Assembly (NCBI RefSeq): GCF_021556395.1
Contig: NZ_JAKGCS010000008.1
Coordinates: forward strand, 127,654 to 191,653
DNA length: 64,000 nucleotides
Reading direction: 5' to 3'
Source: Acuticoccus kalidii
GTDB lineage: Bacteria; Pseudomonadota; Alphaproteobacteria; Rhizobiales; Amorphaceae
Positions within the stretch are counted from its first letter, which is position 1; each line of letters opens with the position of its first letter. Made by a program: the position numbers and the translations under genes. Below the pieces are notes generated by a model. It was not told the origin of the DNA, did not search any database, and saw only the letters and a program-made list of their open reading frames with translations. Positions 1 through 8,799 of this stretch are shown piece by piece.

Positions 1-1
1 G

Positions 2-1528
2 GCCTTCGCGCTCACCCTTCCGGGCGGGGCCGGGATGCGCGGCGCCGCCCGCACCGTGCAGGATCTGTCGCAGCATCCCTATGCCGGACAGGAGGTCCGC
101 CTGGTGCTCGAGGCGACCGACGGCGTCGGTCAGACCGGCTATAGCCGGCCCGAACGCTTCCGCCTTCCCGCCCGCACCTTCGTCAATCCGATGGCGCGCG
201 CCATCGTCGAGCAGCGGACTATCCTCGCGATGGATGCGCGCGCCCAGGCGCGGGTCATCGACGCGATGGACCTCCTCCTCCTCACCCCGGAGGAGATCGG
301 CAGCCCCGGCGCCTTCCTCGCCACCAAGGCCGCCTATCGCGATCTCGTCGCCGCCGACACCGACGACGAATTGCGCGAGATGCTCGACCAGCTCTGGGAT
401 CTCGCTTTGATGCTGGAGGATGACGGCCTCTCTGACGCCGAGCGCGCGCTGCAGGCTGCGCAGGAGCGTCTGCGTCAGGCGATCGAGGATGGCGCGCCGC
501 CGGAGGAGATCGCCCGCCTCACCCAGGAGCTTCGCGAGGCGATGCAGCGTTATATGCAGGCGCTCGCCGAGCGGATGCAGAACATGCCGCAGCAACAGAT
601 GGACCCGAACGCGACGGAGCTCACCCAGCAAAATCTCGACGATCTCCTCAACCGGATCCAGGAACTCGCCAATCAGGGCCGCACCGAGGAGGCCGAGTCG
701 CTCCTCGCGGAGCTGCAGCAGATGATGCAGAACCTCCAGATGGCGCAGGGCGGCCAGGGCCAGCAGCAAGGCGATCCGATGGGCCAGAACGGCCGCGCGC
801 TCGACGAGCTCGGCAAGATGATCCAGCGCCAGCAAGAGCTGATGGACGAGACCTACGGCATGAACGAAAACGGCCGGCAGGGGGAAGGCCGCGGCCAGCC
901 GATGGATCCGTTCGGCAACCCGCTCAGCCGCAATTTCCCGCCTCAATTGGGCCAGCCCGGCCAGCAACAGGGTCAGCGCGGCGAGGGGCAGAACGGCCAG
1001 CAGGGCGGCCAGCAGATGAGCCCGGACGAGCGCGCCGAGGCGATGCGCCGCCTTCAGCAGCAACAGTCGGAACTGCGCGAGCAGCTCGACGAGATGATGC
1101 GGCGTCTCGAGGAGCAGGGCTTCGAGCCCGGCGAGCAGTTCGGCGATGCCGGCCAGTCGATGGGCGAGGCGGGCGAAGCTCTCGGCCAGGACCAGGCGGG
1201 CCGCGCGGTCGACGATCAGTCCGACGCCCTCCAGGCCTTGCGGGACGGGGCGCGCGACATGGCCCAGCAAATGGCCGAAGCTCAGCAGCAACAGCAGGGC
1301 GGCGACAGCGGCGAAGATGTCGGCGCACCCCGCCAAGGGCCCGGTGCCGATCCGCTCGGCCGCGCCCGGCGCGAGGGAACCTATACGGACACGAGCCGCG
1401 TCGGCATTCCCGACGAGATCGAGACCCAACGCGCCCGGCGGATCCTGCAAGAACTCCGCAAACGCCTCGGCGACCGGGCGATCCCACGCCTCGAACGGGA
1501 TTATCTCGAGCGGCTCCTGCCCCAATAA
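2..1528 (+). CDS. TIGR02302/DUF4175 family protein, C-terminal part (5' end outside window)
   Basis: The frame is open from the first bases of the window, so the N-terminal part is missing. What remains is about 508 residues of a family that is usually over 800 residues long and carries N-terminal membrane segments; none is visible here. The visible part has charged helices with many Glu/Arg, then a long stretch rich in Gln, Gly and Met (about 770-1320), then a conserved closing block ending RDYLERLLPQ. The C-terminal block and the Q/G-rich region fit the alphaproteobacterial TIGR02302 family, whose function is unknown. A small hairpin follows the stop codon. Family assignment is from recognised sequence style, not a search. 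Confidence 0.8.
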   Translation, partial: AFALTLPGGAGMRGAARTVQDLSQHPYAGQEVRLVLEATDGVGQTGYSRPERFRLPARTFVNPMARAIVEQRTILAMDARAQARVIDAMDLLLLTPEEIGSPGAFLATKAAYRDLVAADTDDELREMLDQLWDLALMLEDDGLSDAERALQAAQERLRQAIEDGAPPEEIARLTQELREAMQRYMQALAERMQNMPQQQMDPNATELTQQNLDDLLNRIQELANQGRTEEAESLLAELQQMMQNLQMAQGGQGQQQGDPMGQNGRALDELGKMIQRQQELMDETYGMNENGRQGEGRGQPMDPFGNPLSRNFPPQLGQPGQQQGQRGEGQNGQQGGQQMSPDERAEAMRRLQQQQSELREQLDEMMRRLEEQGFEPGEQFGDAGQSMGEAGEALGQDQAGRAVDDQSDALQALRDGARDMAQQMAEAQQQQQGGDSGEDVGAPRQGPGADPLGRARREGTYTDTSRVGIPDEIETQRARRILQELRKRLGDRAIPRLERDYLERLLPQ

Positions 1529-1529
1529 G

Positions 1530-1547
1530 GCCACGCCTCGGCGTGGC
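1530..1547 (+). terminator. Hairpin just after the DUF4175 stop codon
   Basis: A 7-bp perfect stem (GCCACGC / GCGTGGC) with a 4-base loop starts two bases after the stop codon. There is no T-run after it, so intrinsic termination is uncertain; it may only protect the 3' end. Confidence 0.35.
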
Positions 1548-1637
1548 TGGGCGTCGCGAACCGCTGAGCGTCGGTGCTAGGCGGGCGGGAGGCGGCGCGG
1601 CCGCGGGGCTCTGACGTCACCAAAGAACAGGGGGAGC

Positions 1638-1783
1638 GCCTGTTCCTCGAAGCCCGCCGTCGCTGAAGAAGCCCTGAGGCGGATGGCGAACGAGCGCAAG
1701 GGACGCTTCGCTCTTCGCCCTTGCACTCGCCCGCCATCCGCCTCTTAACGGGCTTCAGCGACGGCGGGCTCCGAGGAACAGGC
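1638..1783 (-). repeat. 146-bp near-perfect inverted repeat (long hairpin element)
   Basis: Arms 1638-1702 and 1718-1783 pair in four blocks: 12 bp (1638-1649/1772-1783), 18 bp (1651-1668/1753-1770), 13 bp (1676-1688/1732-1744) and 11 of 12 bp (1691-1702/1718-1729). There is one asymmetric internal loop (1669-1675/1745-1752) and a 15-base terminal loop. The four single-base mismatches (1650/1771, 1689/1731, 1690/1730, 1695/1725) are all A-C on the plus strand, which would be G-U wobble pairs in a minus-strand RNA. It may be a structured RNA, a strong bidirectional terminator, or a palindromic mobile repeat. No coding frame explains it. Confidence 0.7.
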
Positions 1784-2314
1784 TAAGGCGAGGCCCGTGT
1801 CGCTTCGGGCGGGGCGGATGCGCTTTCCCCATGCGGCGGGGGCGATCGCCCGAGACGAGAGCGAAACGCTGTACGGCGCGGGGATGGGCGGCGCGTCGAT
1901 GACGGATTTGCGGGGGGCGGCGTTGCTCGGCGGAGGCGAAGCCGGCTGGTTTCGGCCTGATCGGTGCGCCGCTTGCGTTGGGGCGCTTGTCGGTAACGGA
2001 GGTGACGCGGGTCTCGCGTCCGGGTGGTCCGAGCGGCGGCGGCTCGACATTTCAGCGCGTTCGATCTGGAGTGCGGCGGGGAGGCGGCGGCGGGCAAACG
2101 GTGTGTCTTGTTCCGGCGTCGGCACCGTGCGACACCGGCCCGGCACGGGGCAGGCGAGGGCGCAATGCGCATCGCGCCCGCCTATGCACAGTGCAGCGGG
2201 CGAGGTCGGCGCAAATTGCGGCGCGGACATCGACACCGTGATAGTCTCCGGCTCGCGATCGTGCCGTGACGCGTCGGAACGCCTTTCGTACGATGATGGC
2301 CAGCGGGGAGGCCC
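1784..2314. other. Unassigned 531-bp spacer upstream of ftsE
   Basis: I see no convincing gene here. A frame on the minus strand (starting near 2226 and ending at 1745) and one on the plus strand (1797-2318) are open. Their products are Pro/Arg/Ser-rich, have no recognisable domain, and use rare-type codons more than neighbouring genes do. The ftsE promoter must lie here or further upstream, but no clear -35/-10 pair stands out. Confidence 0.4.
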
Positions 2315-2974
2315 ATGATCACGCTGGAGAATGTGGGATTGCGCTACGGCAACGGACCGGAGATCCTGCGCGACCTCTCCTTCACCATTCCGACGCGTTC
2401 GTTCCAGTTCCTGACCGGACCGTCGGGGGCCGGGAAGACCACTTTGATGCGGCTTTTGTCCCTGTCGCTGCGGCCCTCGCGCGGCTTCATGAGCCTCTTC
2501 GGCGCGGATGTCAGCTTGCTGCGCCGCCAGGAAATGCCGGGCATGCGCCGCCGGATCGGCGTGGTGTTCCAGGATTTTCGCCTCCTCGACCACCTTTCGA
2601 CCTACGACAATGTCGCCCTTCCTCTGCGCATCCAGGGGCGAGACCCGGCCTCCTACCATGCCGATGTTCTCGAACTCCTGAAATGGGTGGGCCTCGCCCA
2701 TCGCAAGAACGCCTTTCCGCCGGTCCTGTCAGGCGGTGAGAAGCAGCGCGTCGCGATCGCGCGCGCCCTCATCACGCAGCCCGACGTCCTCCTGGCGGAC
2801 GAACCGACCGGCAATGTCGATCCGCCGATGGCAAAGCGCCTGTTACGCCTCTTTCTGGAGCTCAATCGGCTCGGCACGTCGGTGGTGATCGCGACGCACG
2901 ATATCGGCCTGATGGATCAGGTCGACGTCCCGCGCCTCATCCTCTTCGACGGGCAGTTGGAGACCTCCACCTGA
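2315..2974 (+). CDS. ftsE: Cell division ATP-binding protein FtsE
   Basis: The 219-residue product is the usual length for FtsE, the ABC ATPase that works with FtsX at the division septum to control peptidoglycan hydrolases. Walker A GPSGAGKT is at residues 35-42, the signature LSGGEKQR near 139, and Walker B LLADEPTGNVD near 159. The ATG at 2315 follows a GGGGAGG-type ribosome site. The stop codon overlaps the ftsX start by one base (TGATG), so the two genes should be translationally coupled. Known for the family: cytoplasmic ATPase. Seen: all ABC motifs intact. Confidence 0.95.
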   Translation: MITLENVGLRYGNGPEILRDLSFTIPTRSFQFLTGPSGAGKTTLMRLLSLSLRPSRGFMSLFGADVSLLRRQEMPGMRRRIGVVFQDFRLLDHLSTYDNVALPLRIQGRDPASYHADVLELLKWVGLAHRKNAFPPVLSGGEKQRVAIARALITQPDVLLADEPTGNVDPPMAKRLLRLFLELNRLGTSVVIATHDIGLMDQVDVPRLILFDGQLETST

Positions 2975-5298
2975 TGGAAGGAGGGCAGGGCGAATTCGAT
3001 CGGCCGCAGCAGCAGTCCGACCGGGCCGAGCGCGAGCGCAGCGCGCGCCGCCGGGAGCGCGAGGCGCAGGAGCCGCGTGCGCCGGAAACGCCGCGCCGCC
3101 GCTCGCTCGCGACCCCCACGAGCCACCGTCCGCCGGAGGAGCGACCCGCCGACCCCGCGCCAACGGGACAGGGCGAGGCTGCGCCACGCCGCGCCGCCGC
3201 GACCGTCCGGCGCCGTGCCCCGGAGCCGCCGCGCAAGGTTCCCGTCGCATCGCGCAGCGAGCCGGCGCCCGAGGCTGAGCGCGGCGAAGCCCAGCGCCCG
3301 CGCCGGATGCGGCCGGGAGAGCGGGAGCGGGCCGAGGATGCGAGACACGCCGAGCCCGCCGCCGCGCCGGCGGAGGTGTCGCGCGGGCGACGCGGTGTCT
3401 TGCCGGAACGGGGGGCGGAGCAGGGGACGGTGCCGCGGCGATCGCCCGAGCGTGCGCCTGCGCGTCAGACCGGCGAGCCCGCCCGGCGCGACGCCGTTGC
3501 GCAAGAGCCATCCGCCCCGCGCCGTCCCGTTCGGGACGCGAACTCCGCCCCGCAGGCCCGCCCCGCCGCAAGGCCCGAAACTGCGCCGCCGGCGCGCCCT
3601 CCTGCGCGCGAGGCGTATGACGCCCCCCGCTCGCGGCGCACCGAAGATGAGGGCGGACAGAACGGACGCCGTGGCCCGGCCCCCGAAGCCGCCCCGGTCC
3701 GGGACCCGCGCCGCGCCGACCGGGAGGCGCCACGAAGCGCGGCGAACACCCCCCATCCGGGGCTCGATCGGCGCCGCGATGCGCAACGCGCCGGCTCCGA
3801 AGGCCGTCCGGCGCCGGAGGCGCGCGCCGAATCCGTCTCCGCCGCGCGCGAGCGCGTTGAACCCGTCCCCGCCGCGCGCGACACGGCCGACATGGCCCGG
3901 CGGGAGGAGCCGCGTGCCGCGCGCCGATCGCGAGAGGCCTTGCCGCGTGGGGCGGCGGAGGGGAACGCCGAAGCGCCGCCCGCTGGAGAGGCGAGGGCGG
4001 CGGGGCCGTCCCGCCGGTCTCGCGAGGAGCGGGCCCGTCGGGATCGGAGCGGCGAGACGGTTGAGGATGCCGGCCGGGCCGGCGCTCGAATCTCGGATGA
4101 CGATATCGGGGCCGCACCGCGCCGCGAGGCGGATGGCGCGGGCCAGCGCCGCGAGGCCGATGATGCCGCCTCGCGCCACGGGGCCGATGACGCCGAGCTG
4201 CGGCATGGGCGGGAGGACGCCGCGCCGCCGGATGGGATGGAGGAGACGGCTCCAAGCCAGGGGACAGACGGTGTCGAGCCACGCCGGGGTGCGGCCGGGG
4301 CGGCGCAACGCCGCGCCGAGGGGGGCGAGCGGCTCGCCGCGGAGAGCCGCCGCGCTGCCGCGCCACCGCCGCCGCGCGGCGTCATTTTGGAGACCGCGGG
4401 CGAGGTGGAGGCCATTCACGGCCCGATCGTCGCGCCCGATACGGTGGCGGGGCGCGGCCTCACCGTCGTCATCGCGATCATGACCTTCCTGTGCGCGCTG
4501 CTGCTCGGCGGCGCGATCCTCGTCCACCGTGCCGCCGATGCGTGGAGTGTCTCGGTTCTCGACGAGGTGAGCGTCAGCGTCCTGCCGCTCGACGGGGACG
4601 ATATCGACAGCCGCCTGCAACGGGTGGCCGAGATCCTCGCCAGCACCGACGGCCTCTCGGAGGTGACGGTGCTGCCGCTCGACCAATCCGAGGCGTTGCT
4701 GGAGCCATGGCTCGGGGAGGGGATGGACCTGTCGATCCTGCCGGTCCCCCGCCTCGTGGTCGCGGCGCGGAGCGGGCCTGTGGCGGCGTCTTTGTCGGAC
4801 GCGGTGGCCGAGATTCCCGGCGCCTCGCTCGACGATCACTCCGCCTGGAGCGAGCGGCTTTCCGGGATGGCCGCGACCGCGGCCTGGGGGACGATCGGCG
4901 CGCTCGGCCTGATGCTCGTCGCGACCGCGATCTCGATCGTCTTCGCCACGCGATCGGCGCTTGCGATGAACGCCGCGACGATCGCGGTCCTTCACGTGCT
5001 CGGGGCGGAGGACCGGTTCATCGCCCGCGCGTTCCGGCGGCGTTTCCTCAAGATCGGGTTTCGCGGCGCGGCGATCGGGCTCGCCGCCGCCCTCGTGCTC
5101 TTCGGCGCGCTGGAGCTCGGCGACCTGGTCGTCGGCCATGCGGGCGGTTCGCCGCAGGCGGCCGCGCTTCTTGGTGATCCCAGCATCGGCCTTTTCGGTT
5201 ATATCGCACTCGCGGGCGTCGGCCTCGGCGTCGTCCTCCTCGTGACGCTCACGTCCAATTGGTCGGTGCGCCGGCACCTCAATCATCTGTCGTTCTGA
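2974..5298 (+). CDS. ftsX: Cell division protein FtsX with a very long disordered N-terminal extension
   Basis: Residues from about 492 onward form a normal FtsX: membrane segment near 493-515, an extracytoplasmic domain near 516-630, then three more membrane segments (about 632-655, 695-715, 737-760). The first ~480 residues are low-complexity, rich in Arg, Ala, Glu and Pro, with no membrane segment, so this tail would be cytoplasmic and probably disordered. FtsX is normally about 300-330 residues; this one is 774. The start chosen is the ATG overlapping the ftsE stop. A later start near the first membrane segment is possible, but it would leave about 1.4 kb of open frame between two genes that otherwise touch. 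Confidence 0.88.
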   Translation: MEGGQGEFDRPQQQSDRAERERSARRREREAQEPRAPETPRRRSLATPTSHRPPEERPADPAPTGQGEAAPRRAAATVRRRAPEPPRKVPVASRSEPAPEAERGEAQRPRRMRPGERERAEDARHAEPAAAPAEVSRGRRGVLPERGAEQGTVPRRSPERAPARQTGEPARRDAVAQEPSAPRRPVRDANSAPQARPAARPETAPPARPPAREAYDAPRSRRTEDEGGQNGRRGPAPEAAPVRDPRRADREAPRSAANTPHPGLDRRRDAQRAGSEGRPAPEARAESVSAARERVEPVPAARDTADMARREEPRAARRSREALPRGAAEGNAEAPPAGEARAAGPSRRSREERARRDRSGETVEDAGRAGARISDDDIGAAPRREADGAGQRREADDAASRHGADDAELRHGREDAAPPDGMEETAPSQGTDGVEPRRGAAGAAQRRAEGGERLAAESRRAAAPPPPRGVILETAGEVEAIHGPIVAPDTVAGRGLTVVIAIMTFLCALLLGGAILVHRAADAWSVSVLDEVSVSVLPLDGDDIDSRLQRVAEILASTDGLSEVTVLPLDQSEALLEPWLGEGMDLSILPVPRLVVAARSGPVAASLSDAVAEIPGASLDDHSAWSERLSGMAATAAWGTIGALGLMLVATAISIVFATRSALAMNAATIAVLHVLGAEDRFIARAFRRRFLKIGFRGAAIGLAAALVLFGALELGDLVVGHAGGSPQAAALLGDPSIGLFGYIALAGVGLGVVLLVTLTSNWSVRRHLNHLSF

Positions 5299-5299
5299 T

Positions 5300-6136
5300 A
5301 TGTCGATCTCAAAATCCGCCACGGCCCCCGCCGCCCCCTCGCGCCGCGAGGACAAAGGGCCCCGCAAGGACGGGCTCGCCCACGCCGTGGCGCTCGTGCG
5401 CACGGCGATCTATTCGGTCCTTGCGACGGCCTATTTTATTTGCGTCGGCATCTTGTCGGCCTGGATCTTCGTTCTGCCGGCCGAGAAGATGCGCGCGGCG
5501 CTCAAAATATGGGTGCTCGGCGACATGTGGCTCCTGCGGGTGATCGTCGGCCAGAAGGTCGAGATCCTCGGCAAGGAGCACATCCCGACGGGGCCGGCGC
5601 TCGTCGCGGCGAAGCACCAGTCGGCCTGGGAGACGCAGGCCCTTCTGCCGGTCCTGCCGAAAGGGGTCATCATCCTGAAGCAGGAGCTTTTGAAGATCCC
5701 GCTTTATGGCTGGTACGCCCGCTATTTCGGGATGATCCCCGTCAACCGCGCCTCAGGACCCCAGGCGCTGAAGCAACTCGCCATCGACGCCAAGGCGGCG
5801 CTCGACCGCGGCGCGCAGATCGCGATCTTTCCCGAAGGAACGCGCCGCCTGCCGGGCGCGCCACCGGACTATAAGATCGGCGCGGTGTTCCTCTACGAGA
5901 AGCTGAAGGTGGAGATGGTGCCGGTGGCGCTCAATTCCGGCCTGTTCTGGCCGCGCCGCCGCTTCGTCAAATATCCGGGTACCATCACGATGTCGTTCCT
6001 GCCGCCGATTGAGCCGGGCCTGAAGCGGGAGGACGCCCGCGCCCGCCTCGAAGCCGCGATCGAGACGGAGACCGCCCGTCTCGTCGCCCGCGCTCAGGCG
6101 CCATCGAGCGCGCGCAACCGCTCCGCGAGGACGTGA
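5300..6136 (+). CDS. plsC: 1-acyl-sn-glycerol-3-phosphate acyltransferase (PlsC family)
   Basis: The 278-residue protein begins one base after the ftsX stop. A hydrophobic segment (about residues 33-57) anchors it in the inner membrane. The acyltransferase block follows: KHQSAWE, in the position of the usual H-x4-D motif, and FPEGTRR, the substrate-binding motif III. It should transfer an acyl chain to lysophosphatidic acid to make phosphatidic acid. The acidic catalytic residue reads as Glu rather than Asp (H-x4-E). The 3' end overlaps the convergent chaC gene by 43 bp. Confidence 0.88.
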   Translation: MSISKSATAPAAPSRREDKGPRKDGLAHAVALVRTAIYSVLATAYFICVGILSAWIFVLPAEKMRAALKIWVLGDMWLLRVIVGQKVEILGKEHIPTGPALVAAKHQSAWETQALLPVLPKGVIILKQELLKIPLYGWYARYFGMIPVNRASGPQALKQLAIDAKAALDRGAQIAIFPEGTRRLPGAPPDYKIGAVFLYEKLKVEMVPVALNSGLFWPRRRFVKYPGTITMSFLPPIEPGLKREDARARLEAAIETETARLVARAQAPSSARNRSART

Positions 6137-6621
6137 AGGCGCGGATCGACGACCCCGGCTTCCACGAGATGGTCGGCGGTCGCGAGGACGTAGTCTTCGT
6201 TCGGACCCGATTGGCCCACCGCGCCGCGCACCCACTCGACGGTTTCCTCGAGCGAGAGCCGTCCGGCATATTGGCGGTGGGCGCGGTCGACGACATAGGT
6301 GAGGGCGGAGACGGTCGTCCCGTCGGCGCGAAGGGCGGGGAGCGTGCGCTCCAGATAGACGTTCGTCACCTGCTCGCGCGCCCGCAAATAGGCGATGACT
6401 TCGTCTCGGTCCGCGTCGTCCACCTCGAAGACGACACCGCGGCAGGCGCCGCCCCTGTCGAGACCCATGACGAGGCCGGGGCGCGTCTCTGTGCCGCGAT
6501 GAACAAAGGAATAGACGCAAAGACTTCGGTGACGGCCCCGAATCGTGGCGTATTGTCTATCTTTGTAGGGAAAGCCGGGCCGCCACATCAACGAGCCGTA
6601 GCCGAATACGAACAGTGACAT
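6094..6621 (-). CDS. chaC: Gamma-glutamylcyclotransferase, ChaC-like
   Basis: The 175-residue protein opens with FGYGSLMW (residues 6-13), the glycine-rich YGSL loop of the ChaC/GGCT fold that holds the gamma-glutamyl group. A Glu in the YLRAREQ segment is placed like the catalytic acid. The family releases 5-oxoproline from glutathione in the cytoplasm. It is transcribed alone, convergent with plsC and divergent from the DUF2125 gene. Confidence 0.88.
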   Translation of the reverse strand: MSLFVFGYGSLMWRPGFPYKDRQYATIRGRHRSLCVYSFVHRGTETRPGLVMGLDRGGACRGVVFEVDDADRDEVIAYLRAREQVTNVYLERTLPALRADGTTVSALTYVVDRAHRQYAGRLSLEETVEWVRGAVGQSGPNEDYVLATADHLVEAGVVDPRLHVLAERLRALDGA

Positions 6622-6818
6622 CAGTACGCACCCCTCCTTCGTTGCAGATGATCGGGCCCCACAATTGTGTCAGTGGTGCTAGGGTCCGCTGCGTCCAATG
6701 TTTGGGGCGTTTGGCGCCCGTTGAGCCACGTCGATCCGACCGATCGGCCGGCCGGGCTATTGCGGCGACCTGAACCCAGCCGATGGGGTCGAAAAGAGAT
6801 ATTGATCGGGGTTTGAGA

Positions 6819-7832
6819 ATGGGGAAACGGTCCAACGCACTGCGCTTCAAGCTTCTGTTGGGAGCTATCCTCGGAGCGCTGGTGGTCTGGTCTGTCCTTT
6901 GGTTCGTCGCCGCGACGTTCGTCGATCGTCAGATCGAGCGGGCCGAGCGGGGCGCGTATAGTGGCGGAGCGCTCGCCGAGTGCACCCGGCGCAGTGTGAC
7001 GGGTTTCCCCTTCCGCATCGAGGTGCGGTGCGGCGAGGACACGCGCATCGGCAACGGCACCACCACGGTGACGCTCGGCGGCCTGACGGTGGTCGCGCAG
7101 GTCTATAATCCCTCGCGCTTGCTCGCGGAGATCGCCTCTCCCGCGCAGGTCGCGACCTACGGCGCCGCGCCGGTCATCGCCGAGTGGTCGCTGGCGCACG
7201 CGAGCGCCCGGCTCAACCTCAAGCGCCATGCGCTCGACCGCCTCGACGCCGAACTCCTCGACGTCACCTTCGAGACGCTCGGCGGGGCGGCCGTCGATAT
7301 CGGCAAGGTGGTCGCCAATATTCGCCGCAATCCCGACACACCGGCCGATCTCGATATCGCCCTGCGGCTCGATGACCTGCAGCCGGTCGAAGGTGGGGAG
7401 CCGGTTCATATCGCCTTCCGCGGCCGGGTCGGCGACGGCGCCTCGCTCCTGGCGGGCAGCCCCGACGCGCTGATGGTGAGCCTGTTGGCCGATGGCCTGC
7501 CCATCGTCATCGACGCCGCGACGGCCGAGAGCGGCGGCATGAAGCTCGCGGCGAGCGGCGACGTCGTGCTGGGCGCTGACGGCCGGCTCAACGGGGAGAT
7601 CGATGTCGCGATCGCGGGATATGACAACGACGTTCCCTATGTCGAAAGGGTCGCGCCCGAGGCGGGAAAGACGGTCACCTCGGTGCTGAACAACGTGCTG
7701 TCGTTCGCGCCGGAGACGACGATCGACGAGCGGAAGGCGCGCAAGGTCACCTTCCGCATTCGCGACAGCCAGGTCGTGGCCGGCTTCGTCCCGCTGTTCA
7801 CCGTGCCGCCGCTCAGCCTCGCTCGCCGTTGA
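6819..7832 (+). CDS. DUF2125 domain protein, membrane-anchored periplasmic
   Basis: A single N-terminal membrane segment (about residues 9-31) is followed by roughly 300 residues of beta-rich sequence, consistent with DUF2125 proteins found in alphaproteobacteria; their function is unknown. I prefer the ATG at 6819, which has a GGGG-type ribosome site about nine bases upstream. An in-frame ATG at 6783 adds 12 residues but has no such site. The 3' end overlaps convergent tyrC by 20 bp. The ~200-bp divergent spacer with chaC should hold both promoters. Confidence 0.8.
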   Translation: MGKRSNALRFKLLLGAILGALVVWSVLWFVAATFVDRQIERAERGAYSGGALAECTRRSVTGFPFRIEVRCGEDTRIGNGTTTVTLGGLTVVAQVYNPSRLLAEIASPAQVATYGAAPVIAEWSLAHASARLNLKRHALDRLDAELLDVTFETLGGAAVDIGKVVANIRRNPDTPADLDIALRLDDLQPVEGGEPVHIAFRGRVGDGASLLAGSPDALMVSLLADGLPIVIDAATAESGGMKLAASGDVVLGADGRLNGEIDVAIAGYDNDVPYVERVAPEAGKTVTSVLNNVLSFAPETTIDERKARKVTFRIRDSQVVAGFVPLFTVPPLSLARR

Positions 7833-8799
7833 CCGAACGGGCGGCGCCGTCTTCGGGGGCGCCGTCGGTGTGGGAGCGGGGGCGGCCGAAATCGGGGGCC
7901 GCCGTGTCCTGGCCGGCATCGATGATGCCCATGCGGATCGCGCGGGTGCGCTCGAACACCTCGTAAAGGAGGTCGCCTTCGCCCCAGCGGATGGCGCGCT
8001 GGAGGCTCGCAAGATCCTCCGAGAAGCGGCCGAGCGTTTCGAGAACCGCCTCGCGATTGTTGAGGAAGACGTCGCGCCACATGGTTGGGTCGGAGGCCGC
8101 GATGCGGGTGAAGTCGCGAAAGCCGCCGGCGGAGAACTTGATCACCTCCGACTCCGCGACCGATTCCATATCGTAGGCGGTGCGGACGATATTGTACGCG
8201 ATGAGATGCGGCAGGTGCGAGGTGATGGCGAGCACGAGGTCGTGCCGCTTGGGGTCCATCAGCTCGATTTCCGAGCCGAACCGGCGCCACATGTCGGCGA
8301 CGATGTCGACCGCCTCGGGATCGGTCCCCTCGGTCGGCGTCAGGATCGACCAGCGCCGCTCGAAGAGGGTGCCATAGCCCGCGCGCGGGCCGGATTGCTC
8401 GGAACCGGCGATCGGGTGCCCGGCGACGACGCGGGCGTGCGCGGGGAGGACCCCGGTCAGCGCCTCGATCACGGATTCCTTCACCGAGCCGGTGTCGGTC
8501 ACGATGGCGCCTTCGGCGAGGGCGGGGGCGATCGCGCGGCCGGTGGCCGACATTGCGCCGACCGGCACGCACAGCATCACGAGATCGGCCCCGGCGACGG
8601 CCTTCGCCGCGCTGGTGTGATAGCTCGTGCCGAGCTCCAATTCGGCGGCGACGCGCAGGGCATCGCCATTGCGGTCGCCGATCGCGATCGGTCCTTCAAA
8701 GCCCTTGGCCCGCAGCGCGAGCGCCACCGAAGACCCGATGAGACCGATCCCGATGATCGCGACGCGCGAGAAGCGAAAGGATCCGGGTTCGTCAGCCAT
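7813..8799 (-). CDS. tyrC: Prephenate/arogenate dehydrogenase
   Basis: The 328-residue protein starts with an NAD(P) fold carrying GIGLIG at residues 17-22. It contains the family's conserved segment with [11 protein letters not shown] and the helix with SHLPHL. It oxidatively decarboxylates prephenate or arogenate on the way to tyrosine. The start overlaps the end of hisC by 8 bp, so it is the third gene of a chorismate mutase-hisC-tyrC operon. Whether prephenate or arogenate is preferred cannot be read from the sequence. The symbol tyrC follows the cyclohexadienyl dehydrogenase naming. Confidence 0.92.
   Translation of the reverse strand: MADEPGSFRFSRVAIIGIGLIGSSVALALRAKGFEGPIAIGDRNGDALRVAAELELGTSYHTSAAKAVAGADLVMLCVPVGAMSATGRAIAPALAEGAIVTDTGSVKESVIEALTGVLPAHARVVAGHPIAGSEQSGPRAGYGTLFERRWSILTPTEGTDPEAVDIVADMWRRFGSEIELMDPKRHDLVLAITSHLPHLIAYNIVRTAYDMESVAESEVIKFSAGGFRDFTRIAASDPTMWRDVFLNNREAVLETLGRFSEDLASLQRAIRWGEGDLLYEVFERTRAIRMGIIDAGQDTAAPDFGRPRSHTDGAPEDGAARSVNGERG

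Noticed and set aside
1745..2226. Minus-strand open frame upstream of ftsE, considered as an MJ0042 zinc-ribbon gene often seen there
   Set aside because: No CxxC pairs or zinc-ribbon pattern could be found, and codon choice is unlike neighbouring genes.
2917..5403. Long minus-strand open frames (up to 828 codons) opposite ftsX
   Set aside because: Low-complexity GC shadow. The plus frame has four membrane segments and overlaps the ftsE stop.
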